Notes: generated from the sequence alone by a model not told the origin. A stretch of DNA of 64,000 bases from Crocinitomicaceae bacterium (GCA_022447585.1 JAKVAR010000002.1:124001-188000); one strand, 5' to 3'. Shown: positions 36,771 through 47,480, counted from the stretch's first letter. Numbers and translations: made by a program.

Positions 36771-36911
36771 AATTGCACTGCAACGCCATTTTCGTTCGTT
36801 TATTTCAATTTTATTCTAAAATAATCTTCAACAAGTTATTGTCAATAATTACAATTGGTTTTATACCTATTTTAATAATATAAATTTTAACTTAATGTTA
36901 AAATCAAGTCT

Positions 36912-38237
36912 ATGGGGAGAAAGAAAAAAATATATGTGCTAGATACTTCCGTTCTATTACATGATCATCAAGCAATTTCAAATTTCGGCCCAAATGACGT
37001 CGCTATTCCGATTACTGTTTTAGAAGAGCTTGATAACTTTAAGATTGGCCATGATACTAAAAATTTCTCAGCTCGAGAGGTAATTCGCTTCATTGATAAA
37101 CTTTCGGCAGATGGGAATTTGAAAGAATGGATACCACTGGGTAAAGGACATGGAAGATTCAAAGTTGTTCTTGAAAGTAATCCAGACGGTTTAAACGCCG
37201 AAAGCATATACGCCAGGGGTAAAAACGACCATAAGATTATTAATTCTGCTTTATTTCTACAGGAGCGCGAAAGTAAAGCTGATGTTATTATGGTAACAAA
37301 AGATATCAATCTACGCATAAAAGCAAAAGCACTTGGGATTATAGCTGAAGATTATGAAACAGGTAAAGTTTCATCAGAAATTGCGCAAACCTCTACAGTT
37401 CAAACTATAAAGAATGTAGATTCAGAAAAGATACGTCAAATATTCACTAAAGGACATATTGATGAAGATGGAATTCTAGGAGACTCTAAAATCGCAAATG
37501 GATATTACATACTTAAAAACGGAAAATCATCGTCTCTTGCAGTTTATAATCCAAAATTGGACCTAATCGAGCGCATTGAAAAAGAATTCATCTATGGCAT
37601 TAAGCCAAAGAATTCAGAACAAGCATTTGCTTTCCATGCTCTGCTTAATAATGACATTAAATTAGTGGCACTTCAAGGTGTAGCCGGAACAGGTAAAACA
37701 CTTCTTGCTTTAGCTTCTGCGCTGCAGCAAAGTAATAAATACGATCAGATTATTCTAGCACGTCCAATTGTTCCTTTATCGAACAAAGAAATTGGATATC
37801 TTCCAGGAGATGCAAACGATAAAATTGGACCTTATATGGAGCCACTTTGGGATAATCTTAAGTTTATTAAATCTCAATTCGGAGAAAACGAAAAGAAACG
37901 GAAGAACATCATCGCCTTAGAGGAGAATGGTAAAATAATTATATCACCTTTAGCATTCATTCGGGGTAGAAGTTTATCAAATATAATCTTCATAATTGAC
38001 GAAGCGCAAAACTTAACGCCACATGAAATTAAAACAATAATTACCAGAGCTGGTGAAAATACCAAAATTGTTTTTACTGGCGATGTAAAGCAAATTGACA
38101 CACCCTATTTGGATGAAAACAGCAATGGACTCGCTTATTTAGTTGATAGATTAAAAGGGCAACATCTTTTCGCACATGTCAACCTAGAAAAAGGAGAGCG
38201 CTCTGAACTCGCAAATCTAGCGAACGATTTACTTTAG
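36912..38237 (+). CDS. PIN domain-PhoH family ATPase
   Basis: A 441-residue fusion. The N-terminal PIN domain (about residues 1-150) has the acidic residues of a ribonuclease fold: YVLDTSVLLHD, VLEELDNFK, and MVTKDINLRIKA. The C-terminal PhoH ATPase/helicase domain (about 230-441) shows Walker A GVAGTGKT, LPGDANDKIGPYMEPLWD, Walker B FIIDEAQNLTPHE and FTGDVKQID. PIN-PhoH (PhoH2) proteins unwind and cut RNA. Its 3' end overlaps the convergent TIGR01777 gene by 9 bases. The upstream 141 bases are AT-rich, and I see no clean promoter in them. Confidence 0.92.
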   Translation: MGRKKKIYVLDTSVLLHDHQAISNFGPNDVAIPITVLEELDNFKIGHDTKNFSAREVIRFIDKLSADGNLKEWIPLGKGHGRFKVVLESNPDGLNAESIYARGKNDHKIINSALFLQERESKADVIMVTKDINLRIKAKALGIIAEDYETGKVSSEIAQTSTVQTIKNVDSEKIRQIFTKGHIDEDGILGDSKIANGYYILKNGKSSSLAVYNPKLDLIERIEKEFIYGIKPKNSEQAFAFHALLNNDIKLVALQGVAGTGKTLLALASALQQSNKYDQIILARPIVPLSNKEIGYLPGDANDKIGPYMEPLWDNLKFIKSQFGENEKKRKNIIALEENGKIIISPLAFIRGRSLSNIIFIIDEAQNLTPHEIKTIITRAGENTKIVFTGDVKQIDTPYLDENSNGLAYLVDRLKGQHLFAHVNLEKGERSELANLANDLL

Positions 38238-39119
38238 GTTCAAGCTTTTCAAAGCTTCTTTTAATTCGACGTATTCAAACTTAAAGTTTGTACGTTGAAT
38301 TTTTTTGTTAGAAACATGTACGCCTTTAAGTAAAAGACTAGCCATCTCACCCAATATCATTTTTAACAATACCCCAGGAACTGCAGGTAACCAGTTTGTC
38401 TTGCCAATAGATTGAGCTAATGTATTCATGAAATCAAGATTAGTACTGTTATTTGCACACGCATTAAATATACCCTCAGATTTAAACGCTATTATATGTG
38501 AAAACATCCTTGACAAATCATTAATGTGAATCCACGGCAAGATCTGTTTCCCGGAACCTAAAGATGCTCCTAAACTAAAACGTATGGGTTTTATCATTTT
38601 ATCAATAGCCCCGCCTTGATCAGAAAGCACAATACCCGTTCTTATCTTTGACACTGTTACTTTAGACTTAAATAAATCAGCTGAAATTTCCCATTTTTTA
38701 ACCAGTTGAGAGATGTAATCAGTACCAAAATTATCAGTTTCCTCGTATCCCTCGAACTTTTCGTCATAACCATAACAAGTAATCCCAGAGGCAGAAATAT
38801 AATGCTCTAACTTTGGCATTTTTTCCGAATACTTAAATAATAACTTAGTGCTCTCCACCCTGGAATCCAATAAAGCCTTTTTCCGGGACTTCGTCCAGTT
38901 CTTATCAGCAATTCCCTCACCACAGAGATTGATTAGTACCTGAACATCTTTAATCTTGGATTCATCTATAACTCCTTCAATTAAATCCCAATAAACGAAG
39001 TCCGATTTATTTTGCCTTGAAAGAATAGATACGTGATGACCTTCTGCAGTTAAGTGCTTACTTAATGCAGTGCCTATTAATCCAGAACCTCCAGCAATTA
39101 AAATATGTTTACTATTCAT
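38229..39119 (-). CDS. TIGR01777 family NAD-dependent epimerase/oxidoreductase
   Basis: A 296-residue member of the extended SDR superfamily. The ATG at 39119 gives the usual MNSKHILIAGGSGLIGTAL opening, with the nucleotide-binding GGSGLIG; a start at 39143 adds eight unlikely residues. Other family marks are LINLCGEGIADKNWT, ISASGITCYG (the Tyr), and ILPWIHINDLSRM. The reaction of this family is not established. The start overlaps the end of the GNAT gene by 8 bases. Confidence 0.88.
   Translation of the reverse strand: MNSKHILIAGGSGLIGTALSKHLTAEGHHVSILSRQNKSDFVYWDLIEGVIDESKIKDVQVLINLCGEGIADKNWTKSRKKALLDSRVESTKLLFKYSEKMPKLEHYISASGITCYGYDEKFEGYEETDNFGTDYISQLVKKWEISADLFKSKVTVSKIRTGIVLSDQGGAIDKMIKPIRFSLGASLGSGKQILPWIHINDLSRMFSHIIAFKSEGIFNACANNSTNLDFMNTLAQSIGKTNWLPAVPGVLLKMILGEMASLLLKGVHVSNKKIQRTNFKFEYVELKEALKSLNLK
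38242..38257. terminator. Possible hairpin terminator inside the opposing gene
   Basis: AAGCTT (38242-38247) and AAGCTT (38252-38257) pair around a 4-base loop, followed by CTTTTAATT on the plus strand. It lies five bases after the PIN-PhoH stop and within the last codons of the TIGR01777 gene. Confidence 0.35.
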
Positions 39120-39564
39120 TTTTTGATAAGAATATACGTCCATTTAACCAATCACGATCAATCGTTGCTTTCTTTCTTTCATAGAACTCAATAGCACTCT
39201 GATTCCAATCTAGCACCTGCCAATCCATTCGAGCTACTCCTTTGCTCTTAGCCATATTTACAATAGCATCAAACAACTTTGAGCCTAATCCTATTGATCT
39301 ATACTCAGGTAATACAAAAAGATCCTCTAGGTATAAACATGGACCTTTCCAGGTTGAATATGAAGTATAATACAAAGCAAACCCAACTACATTACCATCA
39401 ACTTCACCAACTAAAGAATCGCAATAATTATGTTCGAAGATATCAGACTTTAAACGTTCCGTTGTATTGACTACAGAATCTAGATCCTTTTCATATTCAG
39501 CCAGACCACGAATTAAATCCATAACCGCTGAAACATCTTCAGGTTTAATATGACGAATAATCAT
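39112..39564 (-). CDS. GNAT acetyltransferase, diamine/spermidine N-acetyltransferase-like
   Basis: A 150-residue GNAT enzyme that uses acetyl-CoA. The pattern matches the SSAT subgroup: a STWKGPCLYLEDLFV strand, the acetyl-CoA loop EYRSIGLGSKLF, and WQVLDWNQSAIEFYERK. Acetylation of a polyamine or diamine is inferred. The ATG overlaps the sprA stop codon by one base (TAATG), so translation is coupled. Confidence 0.87.
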   Translation of the reverse strand: MIIRHIKPEDVSAVMDLIRGLAEYEKDLDSVVNTTERLKSDIFEHNYCDSLVGEVDGNVVGFALYYTSYSTWKGPCLYLEDLFVLPEYRSIGLGSKLFDAIVNMAKSKGVARMDWQVLDWNQSAIEFYERKKATIDRDWLNGRIFLSKNE

Positions 39565-42500
39565 TATTGAACACCAGCTAAATTAAATCGAAGTCGAAGT
39601 CCGGCCGCCAAATTACCTGTAGGGTAAGATGTCGCTATCTTAGGTGTATTCAACGTTTGATCATAGTACAACTGTAGCGTTAAATAACGAGACATATTAT
39701 AATCAGCTGACGCTTTAATCGAAATTACTTTCTGACCTGCTGTTGCTTGATTAGTATTTTCAACGACTTTACGAATAACTGTTAAGTTGTCTCTAAATGA
39801 AAAATCAAAACGAATATTTACTGGGCTTGCCGGAATCTTTTCAAAAGGTAATTTAACCTTAGCAAACTTGTATCCAACACCAACTACCCACTCATCTCCT
39901 AAAACCTCAGTAACCTGATTATTATTTAATGAAAGTGTAGCCGAGCGATCCTTTTTATATTCAAACTTAGTTAGTAGACCTTGTCCTTTAATGATCCAAG
40001 TTGCATCCATTCCAATTAATGGAGAAAATCTTTCGCTTACCACAACATTCTGAATCTGACTCTCAGCAATAAAATTACTATTCAAGTCTCTTGCTACTGC
40101 ATTACCATCACTATCAAATTCAGCAGCAATATTTGATTGCATCCCAGAAATACTAACTGTTGAACTATAAGCATGACGCAGAACAAAATTTCTCAAATGC
40201 TTCTTCATAAACTTAAAATTCTTCAATCCATTATAATTTACGGACCAATTCGGTAATGGTAAATTACGCACTGGATTAATATTCTTATCATTTACTTTAC
40301 GCTGTGTATAAGAAGTCATAAAGGCTCCTAAAACAACTTCTTGTTGAGTTCCTCCGTATCCATCATAGTATCCAGAAGTCAATTTCGAAGAATTAGCATT
40401 TTGCTCACCTAACCTTTGCGAAACAAGTTTTCTATTCTCCAATAGATTATCGAAAACAGAAGATTTATAGCCATTACCCAATGCTGTAAACGCAGAATTA
40501 ATAGAAACATTCGAATATGAAATCGTCGACACTTCCACTCGACTTTGACTTTCGAACTGATCCGTTACAGAATTGTATCGATAGAATTCATTTTGATTTT
40601 TACTAAATGTTCTTAATACTGTTAGCTCAATAGATAAATCTTTCATCGGTTCCAAACTTGCTCTAATGTTTAAGTTTTTCGAGTGAGAGTTTGTGTATTG
40701 CTTATTTAAGTTCTCATTTTCAACTAACCAATTATTATCTCTTGAAGTTTCTGCTACGTTGTATCCAGTTTCACGACCCCATAAATCATAGCGTTGCTGA
40801 CCAAAAATAAAACCAGCCATACCAGTATCGAATTGAGAATTGAATCCAAGCACACCTACACCTTGATTATATCCTGGAAGCAAAGTTCCATCTGTTAAGG
40901 CATAAGTTCCTGAAACGTTTCTAACACTCATAACCATACGCGCTAAGAAACCTGCTACTGGGTGAACTTTACCTTTCCGTTTTTTCTGACGTTCTTCTTT
41001 CTTCTTTTTACGTTTTTCTTTGCGTTCTTTTTTGCGTTTAGCGCGCAATTCTTTCTTCGTCATTTCAGACTCAGGTTTCTCCGGCAAATCGACGTCTTCG
41101 TCTACTGGCTTATCCTTTGAGCCATCACCATCTGACTTAGGCTTTTCTTTAACGCTACTTATACCCCGGCGATTTGATCCAGAGCCCTTATTCACCTTTT
41201 TAAAGAATGGAACCTTATTGTATAAGTTTGTGAAATTTAACTGTCCAGTCATATTAATATTACGACTGTTCTGCACTGTATTTCCAAATTCTGCTTGAGC
41301 TAATGGTGCCCTTTGCCAATTGTAAGATGCCGAATACTTAATACTGGCATTCATCCAATCCGTTGCCGGAATCTTATCTAATGGAAGCGTATAATTCAGG
41401 CTATAATTATGGTTGTAATCCATAGCCTTACCAAAAGTAGAAAGCTGTCTTGATATTGAATCTTGGAACTCTTGATAAAGTGCAGGGTTTTCTCTACGAT
41501 CTACCTGCCCATCTGCCTCTTCAAATATTGATCTATTATTTGCTGTAAAATTGAATTTTAATTTTTTGGTAATATCATAAGCCAATGCATAGTCTCTATT
41601 CCAATTAAATTGTTTCATGTATACAGGAGCAAATTCATAATCAGGGACAATGTTATTTCTAACCTGGCGCTCGTTATAAGTTCTCAAAACATCAGTTCCG
41701 AAAGACATATTTTTTGGTTTCAAGTAAAAATTAACATCACGTATCAATGCCCACCACTTGGATTTTTTCATGAATTTAACGTTCTTGAAAGGAGTGATTG
41801 GTTTGGCATCAAAAGAGTAATTATAATTTAACCCACCATTCCAAGTTCTAGTTTTATCATAATTCGTATTAAAATCACGTTCAAAATTTTCCGAATAAGA
41901 ATAGTTCGCCGTCCAGTTAGACACCCTCCAAAAACGCGGTGTTGCTCCAGCTTTCATTTCCTTTCGCACATTTGTAAAGTTGTAAGACTTGCGCTCTACA
42001 AAATCTTGTCCTGCTTTTGCTCTTTCCTTTCGAGTAGCTGCATCATCATAATCCTTCAGCCTGATATCAGGATTATATGGATCAAATTCAGGATTAACAA
42101 TTCCCAAAGAATAACCATAAAAGAATGGTAGAGATACCTTTGCCTGCTTACCGAAGAACTGACCTAATTGGACATTGGCATTCATATCAAATCCTATTTG
42201 CTCATTACGCTGTCTGTCTTGAACTCTGCTCTCAACCGACCCCCAGTTGACACCTGAATAATTACCAGACATTGAAACATTAGCAAAATCGGCTAACTGA
42301 ACTTGCATTTGTGCAACAGCAGCTGAACCACCTTCACTAACGAAGTCTGTCAATCTTAACTCATTTACCCAAACAATGGCACATTTGGGATCACCATCAT
42401 CAGGCCATGGGTCTAAATCATGTGAATCTTTGTCCGGATTACGCACACCAATCATCATCATTTTTATTCCTTGCAAGTTTGGGCTACCCTTTACCTTAAT

Positions 42501-45500
42501 AAGTCTTTCTGGATTTGCCGGGTCTACTTTCTCGTATTCTAAAACATAGGAAACATTTGTCGAACCTGCATTTATTAATTCATTTCTATCTTTCTTCAAA
42601 TTCAATAAATCTTGGAATACAATCTCCATGAAATTTTCTTCGGGCCAAATTTCTGTGTCGGCATTTGCTCCCCATGCTGTAGTTTTCAATGGGAACTCAT
42701 ACTCGTAATAATTATCAGTATAATCTGTTCCTAACCTTACAAAACAAGTAATCTCATCATCATTTAAAGGCTTTAAAGGATCAACCTCTTCTGCATGAAC
42801 ATACATTTTAAGTTTTCTGTAAGCCCTTACATCGAACTGAACGTTTCTATACGCAGCTCTAGCATCACCATCTTGCAAATCACAAACCTCTAAACTTAAA
42901 GATTGTTCATTTAATAAACGTTGGAATGTTTGCGAAGGGTCCACTTCTTGAGTAATTCCTGGCGGAACTTTATACTCAATTGGTTCTCTTTTATCATTCT
43001 CTTGAATGTTAACTGCTCCAATATTAAATGTAGTTAAGTTTGGATCAACAACTACACCTTCCCCCGGTTCAGTAAGATCATCATAAAATCTTCTCCATTC
43101 ACCTCTAATAAATTCTAATCTAGCGAATCGTAATACCACCTCTTCATCAAAATCCTTCATGAACATTCTCATGAACCGAATTGATCTAAAGTCAGTAATA
43201 CCATTAATTTTCTTTTCGAAATCTCTTATTGGAATTTTTAATTGATACCATTTTTCCACTTGACCATTTCCTTTATCATAAGTTTGGATGTCAGTAATGA
43301 AATTTTGTCCAATATTCATATCATTTGGTCGAAGACTTACTCGATATTGGAAATAGCTTTCTGTTTCAGATAGGTTGTTATCCTGATTTACATCCTCGAC
43401 ATCAGGTGTATTTGTTCCTAATGTAGGGTAACCATCAGTATTTTCTGCCGCTGACATTTCCGTTGTTGGTGAATTGCCTTCAGTACCATTAAACTTCTTA
43501 TATCGTTCCAAAATATTCAGTTCATCAATATCATATTGATCATCTCTGTAATAATTGTAATCATCATTAGAAGGATCATCTATCATTCTAGCCTTAACCG
43601 TAGGATCAAGTACAGGATTATTCTGAACCCATGTAACATAATTAGAATAATGAACTCTTTCATCAACATTATTCCATCCATCTAAACCAACATCTTGATT
43701 TTCTCTTGCATTTGGATCATTATCGAAAGCATTTACAACAACCTGCTGGGTGGAAATTCTCGCCCATTCTGTTGTATCCAAATTATCATCAATTGAAGCT
43801 CCAGTAGCAGGCAATCCGTTTTCAAAACTTTTGCGCGAATCAGGAAGAATATCCTCACTAATATTTCCTAAATTAAAGTATAAATCACCTCCATTATGCG
43901 TAGAATTCGGATCAACACCTTCCGCATCATCATTGAATGGATCCATCAACCATAGTTGAATATACTCCACATTTGTTTGCTCAAAATCAGTAGTCGTAAG
44001 CGCTCTCATAATACCACCCCAACGATTTTCAGGATTTACAAAAGTACCATCTGCATTTACAGTATTTGTGGTATCATAATTATACATACCACGCTCTTTA
44101 GGATAGTATCCTAATTCCAATAATTGAACGTTTTGAATTGAACCATATTGAGGGTCCCAATTTGGCCAAATATCCTTTTGATTAACAGCACGCATTCGAC
44201 TATCTGCTAGTTGTTCTGGGCTATTAACAATGTGCTCAGGTGTTAAATTGTTACTTTGGTAAAATAATGGATCAATTGTATACCAGTTGGTTTTAGATCT
44301 TTTAAACCCAGCTGTCAAGTCCTTATTTACCGCCTCTGGAAATAAATCAATTTGACCTTGAGGAATTGATGCTAGATGCCACGAAGCAGCCGACTTTAAA
44401 TCAATTGTACTTTGGGCACCTTCAAAATCATCAATATAAGATGTCCCATCTTTATTAATTGCTCGAGGTGATCCAGGAATTAAATGCGCGAATTCACCTG
44501 TAAAAGAGAACGTAGATTTCTCTTTAGTTGAAATAACAGGGAGGTAATCGACTAACTTAGTTAAGAATGGAACTTCTGTGCGGTACTGTAAATCCAATCC
44601 AACCACATTATTTTTGAAAGGCTCACTTCCAATATCAACTTTTTGAGTAACTGGACGTTCCATCATACGCATCCAAGTAGCACCTATATTCAGCTCTCTA
44701 TTGAATCGATGCGCTACTCGAGCCCCGAAGAGGGACTTAGACTGGAAACCAAAGACAGAATTACTTTCAATAGAAATCTTAATAGGTGTATTAGACTCTA
44801 AAATACCTGTATTCAAAATTTTAACACGACCCAAGTTATAATCCACCGTATAATCTTGCCCTTCAATTAATTTAAGTCCTCCAGCTGTTACCGAAACCGC
44901 GCCTTCTGGTACATTTAATGCATTCAACGGAATGTCCGAAGTAATCGATGATTGGTATTCACCTTTAAAACTAAATCTATTCTTAGTCGGAATTTGCTGT
45001 GCTGCCGTTTTAGTAGAATCGTATAACTCCGTATATGCAACCCTATCGATTACAACATCAGATACTCCTGCTGCACTTAACTTATCTGCTAGTGTTTTAC
45101 CAAATGGTTCAACTGTACTGAAGTAAACACGACCATTTCTTGTATTAATTGTACCTCCATTTTCAGCTCTATTGCCATTAAACTGTATCGGAACATAATC
45201 GAAAACACCATCTGCAAATGGTTGATTATTTTGATTAATCTTATCCATTTCAAGTAAAGTGACCAATTGCTTATCGTCAATTCCAGTAATATTTGAGCCT
45301 AAATTGTCTGCAGGAAAGAAAGGAACGACCAATGAAGTTGCTGGATTATTATAAAGCAAATCCAATTTGAATCCTTGTTGATCAACTTGATACGCCCCAA
45401 TAGAGTATACGTTTTTCATCATCAAATCCCAAAGCTTATTTTTAGGATTCGTAATTGTTGGTTTAAGTAGCTTAAGAATTAAGGCGTCTTGCCCATCAAT

Positions 45501-46877
45501 ACCATCTGTTGAGAACTCTCCAACTTGGTATACCTCATTTCTGTAGGTATATTCATAAGCAACTGCTAGTACTTCATCGTTGTTCAATGGTAGATTCAAG
45601 GAAATAAACCCTAACTGTGCATTATACGTAAATTCTTGTTCCGTAAGTTTTCTTGCATTTTCAACTTTTTCATAGTGAATTGCCTGTTCAAACGGCCCAG
45701 GTTGAGCAATTTGATTTGATAATGCAGTTACAGAGTTTGAGAATGTTCTAATTGAAGGTTCGTCAACTGATGCCCATTGATAAAGACCATTTGCATCATT
45801 ATCGGGTAACGCACCATTGTATGATCCGGGATCACCTTCACAATTAGCTTCAGTACCCTCACCTAAATCCGTGAAACCAATAATATTTCTAGTATTGTCC
45901 GTGTTGTTTGTACGGTTCGTTAGCCATACTTCCATTCTGGTAATGTTGATCGTAGAATTGACAATTGGCAATGTAGACATCCCCTCATCGTAATGATCTT
46001 TATGATAAAGATTTAAGAAGTAGTGGCGGTTTGCTTCATAGTTATCTGCACCCAATTCAAACTCTTGCACTTGAGCCTTACCAGTGATATTAATTTCCTG
46101 GCGCTTTCCTTTTGAAGAAGCTGCAATTAAATCCACAGTTGTTTTACCAAACTTCAACTGAGTACTCGCACCAAACAAGGTTTGAGACCCCTGAATTAAA
46201 GATGTTGGCAATTCCATTGCAACATTTCCTAAGGCTATCTTTTGAATAATCTGATCTTCATCTCCCGCATATTCCAATTTAGAAACGTTATCAAAATCAA
46301 AAGCTGCTTGGGTATTATAGCTAACGCCGAGCTTTAATTTAGTTCCGATTTGTCCAACAAGATTTAAGTTAATCTGTTGGTCAAAATCAAATCGGGTAAT
46401 CTTACGCTGCTTAACTGGGATTAAAGGGTTATCATATCTTGATGAATTAACACCAAATGACAATTCAACAGAACCTTGTGGTCGAATTGTAATTTGATCT
46501 GATCCAAAAAAGTTTTCAAATACTTTACTTCCAATTTTAATCGGGAATTCTAATGGTTGATTTTCTGCGGTTTGCTCATCAATTTTATCTTTCCAATTGT
46601 CCTGTAATGATTTCTTTCGTTCATACTCAATATACTCTTCCAAAGTCATCATTGACGGATTCCTATAATTGATTCCACCGATTTTTTCTTGAAAAACATA
46701 TGTCCCTGTAGCCGGATCATATACAATTGTAGGTTCAACAGAACTTGGGTCACCCAAATCAAAACTCTGTGGTGTCGTTTGAGTCGGGTCAACATTATTA
46801 TTTATTGGAAAGATCAATGTATCTTGCCCGTAACTCCATCCAGCGACAAAAAGTAGCAAGATAAAAGTAAATTTCAT
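39564..46877 (-). CDS. sprA: Type IX secretion system outer-membrane translocon SprA (Sov)
   Basis: The outer-membrane channel of the type IX system, 2437 residues, a size shared by few bacterial proteins. A signal peptide (FILLLFVAGWSYGQ) follows the ATG at 46877; the longest frame would begin with TTG at 46901. Family hallmarks include the IDDFEGAQSTIDLKSAASWHLASIP segment near one third and long alternating beta strands expected of the 36-strand barrel. An unusually Lys/Arg-rich stretch lies at about residues 1930-1970. The order maeB-ruvA-sprA is, as I recall, widespread in Flavobacteriia. It would export the sorting-domain proteins elsewhere in the window. Confidence 0.96.
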   Translation of the reverse strand: MKFTFILLLFVAGWSYGQDTLIFPINNNVDPTQTTPQSFDLGDPSSVEPTIVYDPATGTYVFQEKIGGINYRNPSMMTLEEYIEYERKKSLQDNWKDKIDEQTAENQPLEFPIKIGSKVFENFFGSDQITIRPQGSVELSFGVNSSRYDNPLIPVKQRKITRFDFDQQINLNLVGQIGTKLKLGVSYNTQAAFDFDNVSKLEYAGDEDQIIQKIALGNVAMELPTSLIQGSQTLFGASTQLKFGKTTVDLIAASSKGKRQEINITGKAQVQEFELGADNYEANRHYFLNLYHKDHYDEGMSTLPIVNSTINITRMEVWLTNRTNNTDNTRNIIGFTDLGEGTEANCEGDPGSYNGALPDNDANGLYQWASVDEPSIRTFSNSVTALSNQIAQPGPFEQAIHYEKVENARKLTEQEFTYNAQLGFISLNLPLNNDEVLAVAYEYTYRNEVYQVGEFSTDGIDGQDALILKLLKPTITNPKNKLWDLMMKNVYSIGAYQVDQQGFKLDLLYNNPATSLVVPFFPADNLGSNITGIDDKQLVTLLEMDKINQNNQPFADGVFDYVPIQFNGNRAENGGTINTRNGRVYFSTVEPFGKTLADKLSAAGVSDVVIDRVAYTELYDSTKTAAQQIPTKNRFSFKGEYQSSITSDIPLNALNVPEGAVSVTAGGLKLIEGQDYTVDYNLGRVKILNTGILESNTPIKISIESNSVFGFQSKSLFGARVAHRFNRELNIGATWMRMMERPVTQKVDIGSEPFKNNVVGLDLQYRTEVPFLTKLVDYLPVISTKEKSTFSFTGEFAHLIPGSPRAINKDGTSYIDDFEGAQSTIDLKSAASWHLASIPQGQIDLFPEAVNKDLTAGFKRSKTNWYTIDPLFYQSNNLTPEHIVNSPEQLADSRMRAVNQKDIWPNWDPQYGSIQNVQLLELGYYPKERGMYNYDTTNTVNADGTFVNPENRWGGIMRALTTTDFEQTNVEYIQLWLMDPFNDDAEGVDPNSTHNGGDLYFNLGNISEDILPDSRKSFENGLPATGASIDDNLDTTEWARISTQQVVVNAFDNDPNARENQDVGLDGWNNVDERVHYSNYVTWVQNNPVLDPTVKARMIDDPSNDDYNYYRDDQYDIDELNILERYKKFNGTEGNSPTTEMSAAENTDGYPTLGTNTPDVEDVNQDNNLSETESYFQYRVSLRPNDMNIGQNFITDIQTYDKGNGQVEKWYQLKIPIRDFEKKINGITDFRSIRFMRMFMKDFDEEVVLRFARLEFIRGEWRRFYDDLTEPGEGVVVDPNLTTFNIGAVNIQENDKREPIEYKVPPGITQEVDPSQTFQRLLNEQSLSLEVCDLQDGDARAAYRNVQFDVRAYRKLKMYVHAEEVDPLKPLNDDEITCFVRLGTDYTDNYYEYEFPLKTTAWGANADTEIWPEENFMEIVFQDLLNLKKDRNELINAGSTNVSYVLEYEKVDPANPERLIKVKGSPNLQGIKMMMIGVRNPDKDSHDLDPWPDDGDPKCAIVWVNELRLTDFVSEGGSAAVAQMQVQLADFANVSMSGNYSGVNWGSVESRVQDRQRNEQIGFDMNANVQLGQFFGKQAKVSLPFFYGYSLGIVNPEFDPYNPDIRLKDYDDAATRKERAKAGQDFVERKSYNFTNVRKEMKAGATPRFWRVSNWTANYSYSENFERDFNTNYDKTRTWNGGLNYNYSFDAKPITPFKNVKFMKKSKWWALIRDVNFYLKPKNMSFGTDVLRTYNERQVRNNIVPDYEFAPVYMKQFNWNRDYALAYDITKKLKFNFTANNRSIFEEADGQVDRRENPALYQEFQDSISRQLSTFGKAMDYNHNYSLNYTLPLDKIPATDWMNASIKYSASYNWQRAPLAQAEFGNTVQNSRNINMTGQLNFTNLYNKVPFFKKVNKGSGSNRRGISSVKEKPKSDGDGSKDKPVDEDVDLPEKPESEMTKKELRAKRKKERKEKRKKKKEERQKKRKGKVHPVAGFLARMVMSVRNVSGTYALTDGTLLPGYNQGVGVLGFNSQFDTGMAGFIFGQQRYDLWGRETGYNVAETSRDNNWLVENENLNKQYTNSHSKNLNIRASLEPMKDLSIELTVLRTFSKNQNEFYRYNSVTDQFESQSRVEVSTISYSNVSINSAFTALGNGYKSSVFDNLLENRKLVSQRLGEQNANSSKLTSGYYDGYGGTQQEVVLGAFMTSYTQRKVNDKNINPVRNLPLPNWSVNYNGLKNFKFMKKHLRNFVLRHAYSSTVSISGMQSNIAAEFDSDGNAVARDLNSNFIAESQIQNVVVSERFSPLIGMDATWIIKGQGLLTKFEYKKDRSATLSLNNNQVTEVLGDEWVVGVGYKFAKVKLPFEKIPASPVNIRFDFSFRDNLTVIRKVVENTNQATAGQKVISIKASADYNMSRYLTLQLYYDQTLNTPKIATSYPTGNLAAGLRLRFNLAGVQ

Positions 46878-46902
46878 ATGTAGTAATTTGATCGTTCTCA
46901 AT

Positions 46903-47478
46903 CTATAATATTTTCAGAGCTTCCTTAATTAACTGTTCAACAGACTCTTCACCCGTGCTAATTTTGTCGATAGCTTTCTCGGCTGATTTCTTATCGAAAC
47001 CTAATGAAACCAAAGCAGTTAACGCATCAAATTGATTCGTATTGTTTGAATTAAAGATATTTTCAGTTGAAAAGGCCATTTTTAACATTTTATCCTTTAA
47101 ATCTATGATAACACGTTGAGCTGTTTTCGCTCCAATACCTTTTACACTTTGTATCGTTTTCACATCCTCTGACTGAATCGCTGCTGCAATCTCCTCAGGA
47201 ACCAAGGAAGAAAGCATAATCATTGCGGTATTGGGACCAATCCCAGAAACTGAAACTAAATGATTAAACATTTCACGCTCTACCGTTTCCGCGAACCCAT
47301 ATATGATTTGAGCATCTTCTCTTACAACCAACTTTGTGTAGACTCGAACACTTTCATCAGAACCAATTGCACTGAAAGTATTTAATGAAATTTTCACCTC
47401 ATATCCTACTCCTCCACAATCAATAATCAATTCTGTAGGGTTCTTCTCGATTAGCCTTCCATTAAGTTGTGCAATCAT
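46903..47478 (-). CDS. ruvA: Holliday junction branch migration protein RuvA
   Basis: Tetrameric junction-binding partner of RuvB, 191 residues. The N-terminal OB fold starts MIAQLNGRLIEKNPTELIIDC. Two helix-hairpin-helix motifs follow: LVSVSGIGPNTAMIML and IQSVKGIGAKTAQRVI. Domain III, which contacts RuvB, is the C-terminal ~45 residues (FDALTALVSLGFDKKSAEKAI). It starts two bases after maeB and is followed by sprA, 25 bases downstream. Confidence 0.97.
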   Translation of the reverse strand: MIAQLNGRLIEKNPTELIIDCGGVGYEVKISLNTFSAIGSDESVRVYTKLVVREDAQIIYGFAETVEREMFNHLVSVSGIGPNTAMIMLSSLVPEEIAAAIQSEDVKTIQSVKGIGAKTAQRVIIDLKDKMLKMAFSTENIFNSNNTNQFDALTALVSLGFDKKSAEKAIDKISTGEESVEQLIKEALKIL

Positions 47479-47480
47479 AT

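Noticed and set aside
40950-41090. Frameshift or sequencing error in SprA at the basic tract
   Set aside because: The reading frame is continuous and the known family pattern resumes on both sides, so an in-frame insertion is more likely.
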